From Cytidiella melzeri (lineage: Eukaryota; Basidiomycota; Agaricomycetes; Polyporales; Irpicaceae), in contig JABYQR010000135.1 of assembly GCA_022592445.1 (NCBI GenBank), positions 1 through 64,000 of the forward strand: a stretch of 64,000 nucleotides of DNA, given 5' to 3'. Positions within the stretch are counted from its first letter, which is position 1, and each line of letters begins with the position of its first letter. Below are positions 44,956-56,871 of this stretch, one piece after another. The notes beneath the pieces are model-generated. The model did not search any database. It was given only the letters and a program-made list of their open reading frames with translations, and was not told where the DNA came from. Both the position numbers and the translations under genes were made by a program.

Positions 44956-45685
44956 ATGGTCATCTTCAGGCCACTCCTCCGCCCATCCAACTATTCGCTG
45001 CACCCCGTCGACGACCCAAGTCGGCGTCCAGCACCAGCCGTGACTATGTATGTCTCTCTCAAGAGTTCCCCGTACACATCTGCATCTTCCGCCAATCGCA
45101 GTACCCAGTCCCAGTCGCTGGTTGCATACCTCTGGCTTGTCTGGTATCAAGCAAGCAGCAGCACGTCCCCCAAACATTGGGCTCTGGCAGTCACATATGA
45201 GTTGCATGAACGGGCGTACGCGACATTCTATGAGGTGTGTTCATATCGCGTGCATTGTCATATCCCTACACGATGTAGGCCGCTAAACATGCTACTCTCA
45301 GATCACGGGAGATGGCAATGGCATGGGCCAGTTTCTTCCCAGAGTCGTTCGAAGAGTGCATTTGACTGGCACGCATGGGCACCAGCAATACGACGGGAAA
45401 ATGCTCCTAGGAGAAATCAACGACAGCGTGCTCGGCGCTCTGGAGATGTACGGGGAGTCTGCCGTAGAGATAGTAAACTCCCACAACCGAAAGCACGGCT
45501 TGGGCGAATCCAATTGCCAGGTACGTTACGTCCCGAGATCCCCAGACGAAGCCTCCCCGTGACTCTTGTGTTTACGAAACATCCTACAGGACTGGGCGAT
45601 GATTATCATCCGAAGTTTAGAGGATTCGTTGTTCCTCCCCAGAGGGACGCTCGCTAAAGTGGAAAAGTGCCCTAGATATGGCTGA
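44956..45685 (+). CDS. Uncharacterised protein, possible permuted papain-fold hydrolase
   Basis: Three exons at least. ATG 44956 is the first in frame; 45047 is an alternative, and an extra intron near 45,050-45,110 would also stay in frame. The core reads KHWALAVTYELHERAYATFY, ITGDGNGMGQFLPRVVRRVH, LTGTHGHQQYDGKMLLGEI, ESNCQDWAMIIIRSLED and LPRGTLAKVEKCPRYG, stop at 45683-45685. An HWAL histidine early and an NCQDW cysteine late recall circularly permuted papain-like enzymes such as LRAT or PPPDE families and related fungal domains. That assignment rests on these two motifs only. The introns at 45235 and about 45522 have good donors and acceptors. Function unknown. Confidence 0.6.
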
Positions 45686-46381
45686 CGCTCTCCCCGGGGT
45701 ATCCTCAGCTTTCCCTCTCTATTGGATTTTTAATGCTCTGAGGTTGTGACCTCATGCCCAGCTGCGCTGGCTGCTTTCGTGGTCTCTCTTTCTTTGGGTT
45801 TCGTGCAGGGGAATCTGTTTTTTTTTCTTCATCCATTGTTGGTATCTATGGCTGGATCTGCCGAGTCGCTGCATTCATACATTATTGCATCATAGACCGC
45901 AATACTACTGCTAGCTAGCATCTCACTGTATCTCTCATCCCATGTATTCCTATAATCCGCGACTGACTTCAATGCAAACTAGCGGTACAAAACGCATTGT
46001 ACGTGGTTTCCCACAGAATGAAACTTTCTCCTCGCCGCTCGGCATTGTGTACAGCACTTTGTCCGACTTGGGCGAAGATCGCCCAAGCAAAACAAACATG
46101 AGGCTGCAGCGTTCAATCAGTGCAGTACATTGGCAAGAATTGAGATTCCCCGTCATCTACACGCCCATCCGGAAGAGTGTTCAAGCGAGCGCGTTATCTA
46201 ATCAAGCCCTAACCCCAGCACTAGATCTCACCGGTCACCCCTGGGTGCTTGATCAGCAATTGCATCCGAGTTCAGACTTGGTTAGTGGTGGTCACACCCG
46301 TCGAGCACTACCATGCCCTGAACATAATCCACCACCCATACCCGTACATATTGCTTTGCTCTTCTTTACAGCTATCGTAGA
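45686..46381. other. Intergenic, no supported gene
   Basis: About 700 bp. A 169-codon frame (45942-46451) overlaps the next gene's start in another frame and has no recognisable feature; I treat it as chance. The RBR gene promoter is probably here. Confidence 0.45.
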
Positions 46382-48044
46382 ATGGTGTGCACAGCAGATT
46401 CTGAGGACGTACAGCGTTGTGCTGAGCTTCGCAATGAGGAGTGGGAAGTAATACAGGTGAGTTACTCTTCCCATGCACTCGCAATAATGACAAGAGCCTG
46501 TCGTTATCCTCTAGTCTATATACCCGGACTACATTTCTAGTAGTGCTAATGGAGGAGTCATCAAATTGGAGATACCAGTTGAGCTTCCACAGCCTACGGA
46601 AGTCATTATCACGGCGGAGGGCGACCCTCAGCCACGCCTTCAGGTCCAGAAGGAAGCAAACATACCCGCAATCTTTCTAAATGCTCTTCCTCCTTTGTTG
46701 CTGGAAATTATACTACCACCTCTATACCCACTCCACCTTCCTCCGGTGATACTCTCGGTTCACGCAACACATTCGTGGCTTACGCCGAAGACGGTTGATC
46801 TGCAGCAGAGACTCATAAAGCTCTGGCAGAAAGGCGAAGGAGCACTGTATGGATGGATTGAATGGTTTCGCTCCGCCGAGTTCTTGGACGCCGTGGGTTT
46901 AGCAGGAGACGCAGGAAGTGGGAAGTGCATACGGTCAGACACATTTCGTGCCGAGTTTCATGTTTGACTGAGTAGCGACACAGATTAACTCATGCTTCGC
47001 CGCAATTGCTCTTGCCCCTACTTATTGCACACGACGCAGACATGCAACAGTCACGGTTCTGTGAAATGTCATACTCTTGTGAAATATGTCTGACGTCGAT
47101 CAAAGGGGCGCGTTGTCTTAGACTCTCTTGCGCGCATGTCTTCTGTCGCTCCTGCTTAGGGGACTTTTGGGCCTTGAGCATCAAGGAGGGCGATGTCGGC
47201 AAGGTTGGTTGCCCTGATCCCAGTTGTGTCAAAAGGGCGCAGGAAGCCTCTGAGGAAGAGGTTAGGAGGGTTGTCACAGAGGAAGAAGTTCAGCGATGGC
47301 AGTGGTTGCGGCACAAGCGATTATTGGAAAAAGGTGGGCATTTGCAGCATGGATATGTGATGTTATGTGGCTGAGTGCTTGCAGATCCTACTATGATATA
47401 CTGCCCTGTCTGCCAAAACCCCGTACCCAGACCTCCCGACGCTGAGGAAAGCTCTCCTTGGGAAAGACTCCGCACATGCGGCGGCTGTGAATACTCGTTT
47501 TGCGCGTATTGCAGGCGCACTTGGTGCGTCGTCAGCTACCGATATGACTGTAAATTTGGTTGACGCCTTCCCCACAGGCATGGTTCAGTCAACGAATGTG
47601 CAATGAGCTCTACAGAGTCATTTGTGATGGCATACATACAATTGGCCGAAGGCTCGCCTGCGCGGGCATTGCTGGAGTGCAGATATGGTCGGGCGAATAT
47701 CCGCCGACTCGTAGCTAAATACGAAGAAGACCAGGCGAATAAGAAGTGGATGGACAAGGCGACGATGGCGTGCCCGGGCTGCCGCATCAAGGTGGAGAAG
47801 GCCTACGGGTGTAATCATGTACGTTGTTCCGCTGCTGTATGTACACTACTAACGAAGGTTTTTGTCTAAGATGACATGCGCAAAGTGCGGTCAACATTTT
47901 TGCTTTCGTTGTGGCGACAAGCTGCATGCGTCAAATCCGTACCAACATTTCTCCACTCCTGGTATTAGCTGTTATTCGAAGCTGTTTGACTACCAGAGCA
48001 CGAATGAGGGGAGGCAGCCGATAGAGGGTTTTGACGTTTTATAA
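46382..48044 (+). CDS. RBR (RING-IBR-RING) E3 ubiquitin ligase, RNF14/Itt1-like
   Basis: ATG 46382. An N-terminal RWD domain begins MVCTADSEDVQRCAELRNEE and continues over an intron to SIYPDYISSSANGGVIKLEI. RING1 follows: CEICLTSIKGARCLRLSCAH, VFCRSCLGDFW, GCPDPSC. The IBR region has YCPVCQNP, CGGCEYSFCAYCRRTWHG. RING2 is MACPGCRIKVEKAYGCNHMT then CAKCGQHFCFRCG; the cysteine in CNHMTC is the expected catalytic residue that forms a thioester with ubiquitin. RWD plus RBR is the RNF14/yeast Itt1 layout, linked to translation-associated ubiquitination. About six exons, all in phase. Stop at 48042-48044. Confidence 0.9.
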
Positions 48045-48356
48045 ATACAATGCAAGAATGTTTAATGATAGCGCTGAATATAATTAAGCGCGGGAGGGCG
48101 GCTCTATTTTGGGGGGAGGACCGCCTCTGCATGCGCACCGACTCCTATCCTAAGTGTTCGTTGGGCCCGCACCTCTCTCCTTGTTTCTTTTCCACCAGCC
48201 TCACTTTTTGTGTCCTTCTACGAGGCTGCGCGGGGCCATCCGATACCACCTTTCCTCATACCCTCATCTTACACTCATACCCTCACTGTTTCCCTAAACT
48301 CCCCGCCACGGCCCACTTCTGTACTTTCGCTCACATCTACCTCAAAGCCCAGGACA
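48045..48356. other. Intergenic between the RBR and KH genes
   Basis: About 310 bp, rich in CT runs near 48170-48340, as often seen in strong fungal promoters. It contains the KH-protein promoter and 5' leader. Confidence 0.5.
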
Positions 48357-51300
48357 ATGGAAATCTACACGACGTCTTTTACTTATCCTCGACGCTCTCG
48401 TCTCACTCATTCTCCTGCCTCTTCCCTTGACTTCTCCTCCGACCTCAGGCCACAGGCCGACTCCTATTCCCAGCTCCATCAGCAGCATGTTAACAGTACT
48501 CTACCAGACTCTCAGGGGACTGCGTCTCCCTCAGACTATGAAGCCGTCCAAAAGGTCGTCATGATGCCCATGGCCATCTACAACGTCCAAATCTCCTTCG
48601 CGCCCGCAGACCAAGGTCGGGCATGGAACTTTCAGATCTCTGGAGTCTATCAACAGGTCATGCTTGCCAGGGGAATGATTATGAAGGAATGTCCTATTCA
48701 GGTGCGTCTTCTGTTCTCGCTCAGGCGGATGAAATCTTTACCTTTCGCCCATTGTTATGCTTTGCGCAGAACCGTGCTATTATCAAGGTCGTGCGCTCAG
48801 ACATCTTGGACTCGCCCGCGTCGAAGCCGTCTCTGAAAGCGGAAGTCCGCCGACGCCTAGACGAGATTGCGTCGCAGACATTCGCTCATATCGCTGTCGT
48901 TAACAGCACCGTCGCGCTCTCGACACGTTCTTTGCCTGATGGCGTCAGTAATAACGCTGGCTGGTCTGGTCTGGAGACAGAAAGGGTATGTGAACTCCAG
49001 ATTACAGGCCAGGGCGACTCTGTTGAGCTCGCTCGCGTCCGATTGCTAGTCATGTTGGACGAAGTGGTAAGTATCCCACTTTTTTTAGTTACTTGGCCTT
49101 CTATTGAACTATTTTCAGAGCGGTCTCCACGCCGAATCTTGCGAGATTGACCAGAAGCTTCACGCCATTATTGCTGGCCGTAAGCGTAGCGTCTTGCAGA
49201 CTATCATGGAGGAAACGGCGACCAACATATACATGCCGTCGCCGCTGCAAGGTCTGCTTGGCCCAGAGTTCGGTCAACCTTCCAACGCTTCGCCTGCTGC
49301 CCCTTCGAACAAGCTGAATCCCAACGTTATCTGGATCACTGGCGAATTCTTTGGCGTACAACGCGCTCGCGATATGATATTCCAAGTCTCCATGAACAAG
49401 GTTAGTTGACACGTTATGTGTAGTCTCAAATAGCCAACAACTTCATCTACAGAGCAAGCAACTCATTTCCAGGGACACCGCGATTCTTCCTCGAAAGCTT
49501 GATTGGATGGTCACAGAGCGTGCCGAGGATTTGAAGGCTCTCATGCACGACAACGCCACATTCATTCAATTTCCCCCTATTGGTAGCTCTACGAGTATGA
49601 TCACGGTTTTCGGTGACCATCGTGTAAACATTCATAGAACAATTCGTGCCATCATGCAGCTGGTACGTAAATTGTGCCGTCGTGGCCTTGTCATTCTCCA
49701 ATAGCTGACGCTTGTGTAAAGGCTTGCCAATTTTACGTCGCTTCTCTTTGGCTGCTTCCGGCCCAGTTCAACGTTCTTCTCTCCTCGGCCAATTTGAATC
49801 ACGCGCAGGCCTCGACTATCCTCAAGCAAATTTCATACTCCAGCGGAGCAGAAGTGGTTTTCAAAGGTATGAACTTTGAGATGAACGGTCTGGAACATGA
49901 AGTTCGCGCCGCTGTCAACATGCTCCTAGAGCTGGACATCGTCAAGGTAAATATGGATCGTTGACCTTTACTCTATCATTTCCATCCTTACTGGCCACAT
50001 GTAGGCTTTCCATCACGAAATACGGTTCCAGATTGAACTCGCCAACGAGCATAGAGAGTTTATCAGCGGCAAGAAGAACGGAAAGATCAACAAGATCATG
50101 CAGACGACGAACGTCAAGATCAAGTTTGAGACCTTCAACGACCATAATTTTTTGATCGACATCGCAGGCAACGACGGGTCTGTCCTCCAAGGTCTTACTC
50201 TCCTTCAGGAGGAGTTGCCAGCGGAAATATCTTTCCATGTCCCTGAGTCCTACCACAAGCGTATCATTGGTGTTGGAGGTCGTAGTATCCAGCGCATCAT
50301 GAAGAAGTACGGTGTTTATGTAAAGTTCTCGAACGCCGAGGAGTTCGCAGCTATGGGTGGCTACAACGACAACGAGGACAATGTCGTTGCTAGGACTCCG
50401 GCGAAGAATGCACTGAACTTGGACAATCTCAAACAGTCTGTCATGGAACTGGTGAATCCGAAGGTGAGATTCGACGCCTTTCACGGTGATTGCCTTCGCA
50501 TTGATGAGCCGTGTTCTTCAGGACAAAGATTATATCAATGAGACGGTTTCTATCCCTCGCAAGTACCATCGCACCCTTCTGGGCGAGAAGAGCATCTTCA
50601 TCCATGATATCGAAGCAAAGACAAATTCAAAGTTCCGTTTCCCGGACAAGGAGACGGCTTCAGACTTGGTTACGATATTCGGCCCGGAGAGTCAAGTGCA
50701 AATAGCTGCAACGATGTTGCTGGTATGCAGTCTACCATTCGTTGGTATGGGTTATCACTGACGTCCGTCCATAGGATCATGTACCCTTTGAAGCGGATAT
50801 GGCCGTACCACCCAATCCCGAGCTTAGCCGTATCTGCGCGTCTCCCGAATTCCTTGCTTTCGTTGACAAGGTCAAGAGGGATTTCCAAGTCATTATCGTG
50901 CCGAATATCAAGGTGGTACCTCCTAGCCCAGGCCGCTCCTCTGAGGCTCCGATGGACTGCTCGTTCAAGTTCAGATGTCAGCGCAGCAACAGCGATTTCT
51001 TGATGACTGCTCGGGAAGTGCTCGAACAATTCCTTTTGAGCCACAATGTACATGTCTATCCTTCCGCGACCACGCGCACGCACAAGAGGGGCGACTCCTT
51101 CGCCGATGCCTTCCCGCACTTCGACAGCAAAGTCCTTTCGACTGCACGGACGCGTCACCAAAGTACGCCGTCTCTCGTCTCCCTGCCCACCGTCCTGTCT
51201 TACCGACCTCGTCATGCAGACTCCGCCGATCTTGGTCGACCTTCCGAGTCCATGATTGACCGTCGCCTGCGTCTTGCCAGCTCCTCTCCGGACGTGAAGG

Positions 51301-51872
51301 CGTTGTTCAATGGATCGCCCTCGTACATCTATCATGTCGAGGAGGAGGATGACTTCGATCAGCCCAACTATATTCCTGGACCTTTGGCGGATCAATGGAC
51401 ACCGCTGCCTCCCATTGTTAGTGGCGATCGTTCGTTGCGACATGCTCGAAGTGTGCTCATGCAGTCTTCTCAGGGCTCTCAGCTACCCATCCGTGCTCGT
51501 CAGAGCGAAGATGCGCTCAAGCGTGGATCAGACTCCCTTCTTGAGGCGAAACTGAAAGACCAGCTGTCGAAGCCGCGTTCGCTGACGAACCGCGCTCAGT
51601 CTCTTGACCTGACCATGTCTCTCTCACGTATCAACGAGTCCTCAAGACTGTCGCGACCGGATTCTCCAGAGAATTCGATCACTGAGACCGGCGGATCAAG
51701 TCCCACTTCCATCAACACCCCCTCTTTCCCCAGTGTCTATGCCTCGCCCTCGCCGGCCTTCAACCGCTCCAGCGCAGGTTCAGCACACGGCAGTATTGGA
51801 CGATCCGGTATCGCGCTCGACGATGAGGCCGTTGAAGAGGTTTCCAGGGTCATTTCAAACCTTGGCCTCTGA
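48357..51872 (+). CDS. Multi-KH-domain RNA-binding protein (Bicaudal-C/vigilin-like)
   Basis: ATG 48357, about eight exons, roughly 1,000 residues. Several KH-like units are visible; the clearest is EISFHVPESYHKRIIGVGGR with SIQRIMKKYGVYVKFS, which has the KH GxxG loop as GVGG. Others are INETVSIPRKYHRTLLGEKS with IFIHDIEAKTNSKFRFPD, and AIIAGRKRSVLQTIMEETAT.  The GEKS and AGRK loops deviate from GxxG. The last 300 residues are Ser/Pro-rich and disordered, ending EEVSRVISNLGL. Fungal homologues of this type are probably cytoplasmic mRNA-binding proteins; targets cannot be inferred. The long 3' exon starts near 50774. Confidence 0.82.
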
Positions 51873-52644
51873 AACGTTTGGCGTTCGAAGTGTTGTAGAA
51901 AATTCGCAGAACGGGCGGGACTCTGCCTGCACACTTTTCACAAGTCTCTTTCTCTTTCGCCCCTTTCGCGACACAGGTGTGTGTACATCGCCCCCTCGGC
52001 GCAACCAAAAAATTGCGACGGCCAGTTCTCCCCTGTTTTTCGATCAGTTATCGATATATATTCACATATCGTGTCTGCGGCTTCCAAATTTTCTGTGTGG
52101 GACCGTATGTAACGGTGTATCCACTTTTCCCCTCTCGTTACGATGTTGATTTTCGACTTCTGTTCTGTTTCTCGGCTGATCTTCGTTCTCCATCTCTGTT
52201 ATCCTCTTTATCTCTCTTCGTGCAATGGTTCCAAGAGACTCGTTGCCACTCTCTCTCTCTCTTTCTCTGTCTCTGTCTCTGTCTCTGTCTCTGTCTCTGT
52301 CTCTCTCTTTCTCCCACATACACATTTATACGCATCAATATTGTTGCGCTTCTACAATTACTGAGTACACTTCAAATTCAAATTATATAGCTACGCCTTA
52401 CCGCCAGCTAACCTAGAGATCTCGCCGTGTACCATACATATCCTCTCTCTCGTGCTCAAGTTAACAAAACCATCACCTTCTTATTGCCCCCGTGTGCGCT
52501 GAAACTGCAAGACTAGTGCTCATCTCCTGGAGCTCATCGTCGCTTAACATGCGATGCGTAATTATCAATTGCTACCGATATACATACGTGCGTCGACGCG
52601 TCTTGAGAGCCTAATGGTGTAAGCACCCAAACATTAGTTCCCTT
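51873..52644. other. Intergenic between convergent genes
   Basis: About 770 bp, pyrimidine-rich, containing the CTCTGT microsatellite at 52247-52312. Only 3' untranslated regions of the KH gene and VMA5 are expected. Confidence 0.5.
52247..52312 (+). repeat. CT/CTCTGT microsatellite
   Basis: A run of (CT)n and about six TCTCTG/CTGTCT hexamers. The frames through it encode only Leu/Ser or Arg/Asp repeats and are not genes. Confidence 0.9.
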
Positions 52645-54283
52645 CTATAGCGTTATCCACGGCACCTCAAAGAGAACAAAGTCAAAAAACTCCTGCTCGA
52701 GCAGTCCTTGGTATTCGCCCGCAAACTCTTCCGTCGTCGCGTTGGATGATTTAGAAGTTTTGTTCGAAGTCGTCGAGTTCGATCGGCGTCCGAGGTATGC
52801 GAATTGAGACTGCAACGTCGTCAGTGTTCGCTTGATAGACTTTGCCTCCGGCTGAAAAAGGTTTTTGTTCAGTATAGGGTGTCGGTGGTTTGTGGACGGG
52901 GAGAATACATACTTTGATGACGAACCCGACGTAGTTTGCAGGTAGACCGTATCGCAAGACACTTTCTACAAAGAGGTGGAGAACCTTGAGATGTACTAAT
53001 ATTTGGAACGCCTCGGAGAAATTCGTTCGAGATATTTGGAGCAGCTCCGTCTACAGAACATTACGAGTCAGTCAGGGTGCTATGGAAGCGCATATTTGTT
53101 ACCCAAAGCTCCTTCTCCGTAGTATCTGCTGCTTCTAGTTCTTCTTTCTGCTTTTGGATTTGATCTTCGGAGAACTCAAAATCGCGTACAATGAACCTAA
53201 CGGGAGCAAATTTGGTGAATAGTTGGGACAAACTATGCATGCACGACGTACTTGTTCTCTCGGCACTTCTGAATGAACTCATCATGGACACGCTTGAAGA
53301 TGACCACCGAAAACAAACTATACTCGTCGTCGGAGGTGACCAGTCTATCAAAGCACACGTCAGTGGATCCATTCGAAACGATATACCTGAGTTAGGCTCA
53401 CGTCGACGAACGAGGCACTACAAAGCCGGTCAATCGTTCGTACTTGCTACTCCACTCCTTGACAAGGTTTCTACCCTTTCACTGTCAGAGAGCACCGAAC
53501 CCATACGTGGATTGTACGCACTTTGGCACAGCAACCAGTTGCGTCTCCATGTATTCCGACTCATTGATAAAGTTCTCTTTCTTGACGACATCTACCAATG
53601 ATCGTACTGAGAGGTTGCCTCTGGAAGGCATGTTTCATTTCTCTAATCCTTGTAATGAGATGACAGGACTCACGTCTTCTTCCGTTGCATCTGCTGCAAG
53701 GAGCCCTTTGCGAGATTATAGCTCTGTAACTTTGTCTTCATTACATTGTCAATAGAGGCCATCTCCTTTTTACGATAAACACGCGTCAACTCTGTCTTGC
53801 ATCTCAAACAGTCATGCACAAACCCACCTTTGCAAGAACATCGAGCATCTCTCGCAGCCCTCTCTGCACCCCATACCTCCCTTCGTTCCATCTCCACCCC
53901 GCCAACAGATATTCGTCCACAGGTCGTTCGTTCACCAGAATGTGCTGCGAAAGTTTCCCGGGGTCGTTGTTGAGGAGGTTGCGAAGGGTGTCGACGGTCT
54001 TGGCCACTGTCGCGGTGAAGAATGTGTCCTGTTTGGGCAGATCTTCCGACAGTGCCACCAGAGAGTCCAGCGTTCCTGTCTTATTGATATCATAGTTTAA
54101 GATGCGTTATCGTTAGAGTGTGCATTCATTATGGCGCACCTTGAAAGAGGGAATGGGTAGTTGAGAGAGACTGAGAGCGGCCTTGGACTGTGCCCCGAGT
54201 TTAGTATGGAGTTCCTGAAGCGTGCCTTCGGAATCGCCGTCGTTCGGGATGGCAATCAGCCAGGTGCTCTGATCAGAGGGCAT
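52645..54283 (-). CDS. VMA5: V-type H+-ATPase subunit C
   Basis: ATG 54283 gives the characteristic MPSDQSTWLIAIPNDGDSEG. Later blocks: LPKQDTFFTATVAKTVDTLR, LVNERPVDEYLLAGWRWNEG, YNLAKGSLQQMQRKKTGNLS, RSLVDVVKKENFINESEYME, DEYSLFSVVIFKRVHDEFIQ, RFIVRDFEFSEDQIQKQKEE, VLRYGLPANYVGFVIK and a final exon ending FFDFVLFEVPWITL. Subunit C joins the peripheral V1 ATPase to the stators and the membrane Vo sector of the vacuolar proton pump, and is released during reversible disassembly. About ten exons with 50-65 bp introns. Length and motif order fit Vma5. Divergent from the TUM1-like gene. Confidence 0.93.
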
Positions 54284-54503
54284 TGTTCACGTCCAGGCAC
54301 GTAGCAACGGTGTTTCCAGACGGTGGTCGCAGAGCAAAACGGATCGCAGAACAGGTCTGCAGTTGCACTGGGAGGGATGAAGTCACGTACTATGGGCGTC
54401 TATCTTAGCACTACGCTACCAAGCCAGCATCGTGACTTTGCTCGTCCAAGCTCGCTTACGGTAAATGACTTGTTCACAACCTTGACTTACGACTCACTCG
54501 AAA
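54284..54503. promoter_or_regulatory. Divergent promoter shared by VMA5 and the TUM1-like gene
   Basis: 220 bp between two opposing start codons. No distinct motif was seen. Confidence 0.5.
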
Positions 54504-55807
54504 ATGTCTGTCTTCCGCCTCTGTCGTGCATCAGGTCTCGTTCCACGTCTGAGGTTTACAGCCAGACAGATGTCCTCGTATGGCGACAACTGCCCATACG
54601 TGCTGTCCCCGCATCAGCTGCAGGACCTCAGAGACGAGGGTGACAGCGACATTGCCATCCTGGATGCTAGCTGGCACATGCCCAACAGCCCGCGAGATGC
54701 CAATCGCGAATTCATGTCACAGCACATCCCACAAGCACGCCGGCTTGACCTTGACCAAGTCTCCAGCGATCATCCACTTGGTCTCAAACACATGCTCCCA
54801 ACACCAGATGTCTTTGCCAAAGCTTGCGGTACGCGCTATTTTGATTTGCAGAAGGATGCTATACAGAGGTTCACGAGTAGCGGCCGCGTAAACAGAGGAA
54901 CTTGGCATCTCTCGATCTTCCCATGTTGTCCTGTGAGTTCGTACGCTTCCTTCCTTAATCTCAAGACCTACTTGTCTCTAGATATGACACACTTGGGGTG
55001 TTCTCCTCCCCGCGTGCTTTGTACACATTCCGTGCATTTGGCCACAAGCGATCAAGTATACTCGACGGCGGTTTACCTAATTGGCTTGTCCATGGAGGCA
55101 AAACCTCAGGGAAGCAATATGATGCACCCAAAGTCACCTACGAGCCACCAGCGTTGGATGTAGATGCTGTCCGCAGTAAGTTATCAAAAATCGAATTGTA
55201 GATATCCGAACGCAACTGAATAATGGCAGATTACGAGCAAGTCGTCACAAACTCGGCTTTTGATCCGTCGTCTTCGCCAGAAACAGAGCTTGTCCTCGAT
55301 GCTCGTTCCCGCGGTCGGTCAGTGATTTCTATTTCTTTCGACAGCTTCTCCATCTCATTCTTCCTTGGTCACATAGGTTCCAAGGCACCGACCCAGAACC
55401 ACGCCCAGGTCTCCCGTCCGGACACATCCCTCACTCTCGTTCTCTCCCCTTCACGGAGTTCCTCCAAAATAACGAGGTAAAGTCGCTCACGACCGGAGAG
55501 CCAATCACGTTCACTACCATGGCCTCGTCGGAACGCATGATCGCAGCGCTGGAGAACGCGCTGGGTCCCGAGTACGCTCGAGACGTCTTTGCGGGCAAGC
55601 GTGGCGTGGTCACCACTTGTGGGAGTGGTATGACAGCCGGGGTGCTCTGGCTCGGTCTCCAAATACTTGGCGTCCATAGAGTTGGGCTGTATGATGAGGT
55701 GAGGAAGCATCCAGGTTGTGCATGGAAAACTGGATCTGATTCGTTGCTTCTTAGTCGTGGACCGGATACGCGGCGCGAGAAGGAAGTGCTATTGTGAAGG
55801 GCAAATA
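54504..55807 (+). CDS. TUM1: Thiosulfate/3-mercaptopyruvate sulfurtransferase, two rhodanese domains
   Basis: ATG 54504 opens an Arg-rich, possibly mitochondrial N-terminus (MSVFRLCRASGLVPRLRFTA). Rhodanese domain 1: IAILDASWHMPN, FMSQHIPQARRLDLDQVSSD, VVLYDTLGVFSSPRALYTFR, ILDGGLPNWL. Domain 2: LVLDARSRGRFQGTDPEPRP, SGHIPHSRSLPFTEFL, and the active-site loop TTCGSGMTAGVLWLGLQILG, with catalytic Cys in the CGSGMTA hexapeptide region typical of mercaptopyruvate sulfurtransferases. The last exon after 55754 ends AIVKGK. Yeast Tum1 passes sulfur to the Urm1/Uba4 path that thiolates tRNA wobble uridine. Five or six exons; stop 55805-55807. Confidence 0.88.
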
Positions 55808-56290
55808 AAAGCATGCCAGGCATGCAATACTCAGAACGTCGAATGTCCACAAAGTCGCGGCATTTTACTGCTGTATCTATTTGGGGTATGATTGAATCAA
55901 GTAAATCAGCATAGCATGCATTCAATTCTGACTTCCTTGCATGACACAGCCACATCAGTGCTAGGACAGTCTCAGGTGAACTATTCAGTTATGGCATGCG
56001 TCCGTTCGAGGACACGAGTAAACATGCTGTGAAGTCGTGCGCACGAATTCTATACAACAGAAGGTGAGGACTACTACACCCTGATACAACAATTTCCGAC
56101 CACAGGACATTACATAGAAGTACAAGAGATCAATCGCACACTGCATGTTGATTCTCACAAATATGCCGGCCAACCCTGCATACATCCCACTTCCCAACCT
56201 CCCTGTCAATTCATCCCCGGACCAGGATATGACTGCGTGCGTGTAGAACGCCACTCGAGGAATTCCAAGCAAAGGCTGTCGCACTCTCTC
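55808..56290. other. Intergenic between convergent genes
   Basis: About 480 bp. No gene seen; 3' regions of the TUM1-like gene and the unknown gene to its right. Confidence 0.5.
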
Positions 56291-56871
56291 TCAGTGCGCC
56301 AACTCAATAGCAGGCACGAAGCCGTGCATCTGATGTCGACAGTGGTCCAGCATACCGATGAACGGGGGAGGCGAGTGCGAGATGATTTTGCCTGTCGCGT
56401 AGGCGGGTCTGCCGCTGTACACAACGTCCAAGCGGTACCTGCTGCCTTTGCGTAAAAGTGTGTATCGCCACCTGAGTAACGAGAGTCACGGCGAGTCGTG
56501 TTTAGCTGAAATCGTGGCGGACATGTAAAGAGGACGACGCACCCTTCCATGAGGAGAATGTTGTACTGAAGCTGGGACGCCTCCTTCATGAGCCGCAAGC
56601 GCGCGAATTGGACGGCTTTCCGCAGTTCCGCGACGTTCTTGATTTCGTGCTGGAGCTCGACCAACAAGTCGGTGTCGTGCATGCGCAGGACCTCCATTTC
56701 TGTTGAGGCGAAAGAATAGAAAAAATCTAAGGCTTCGCGCGGGATTGAACTCAGGTGTATATATATACACGCACCGCTATCCTCGTCCCACATCGGGACT
56801 GGCGAGACAAGCCGAGAGTCGACGACTTCCCATGGAGCTTCCCTCCGTCTGAAGTGTTTGGAGAAGAGCAT
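56291..56871 (-). CDS. Uncharacterised protein, three exons
   Basis: ATG 56871 (MLFSKHFRRREAPWEVVDSR). Removing a GT-AG intron at about 56695-56777 joins MWDEDS to EMEVLRMHDTDLLVELQHEI in phase; removing a second at about 56485-56535 joins LQYNILLMEG to WRYTLLRKGSRYRLDVVYSG, then PAYATGKIISHSPPPFIGML and a stop at 56291-56293. The uninterrupted frame through both introns is 246 codons but its end looks random, so the spliced form (about 150 residues) is preferred. The middle is a charged helix, likely coiled coil. I recognise no family. The splice-phase agreement and the well-formed final exon argue for a real gene. Confidence 0.55.

Noticed and set aside
45942..46451. 169-codon plus-strand frame before the RBR gene
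   Set aside because: It overlaps the true RBR first exon in another frame and has no domain, conserved-looking stretch or intron support.
52062..52416. Frames through the CTCTGT repeat
   Set aside because: Simple-repeat translation (Leu/Ser or Arg/Asp runs), not protein-like.
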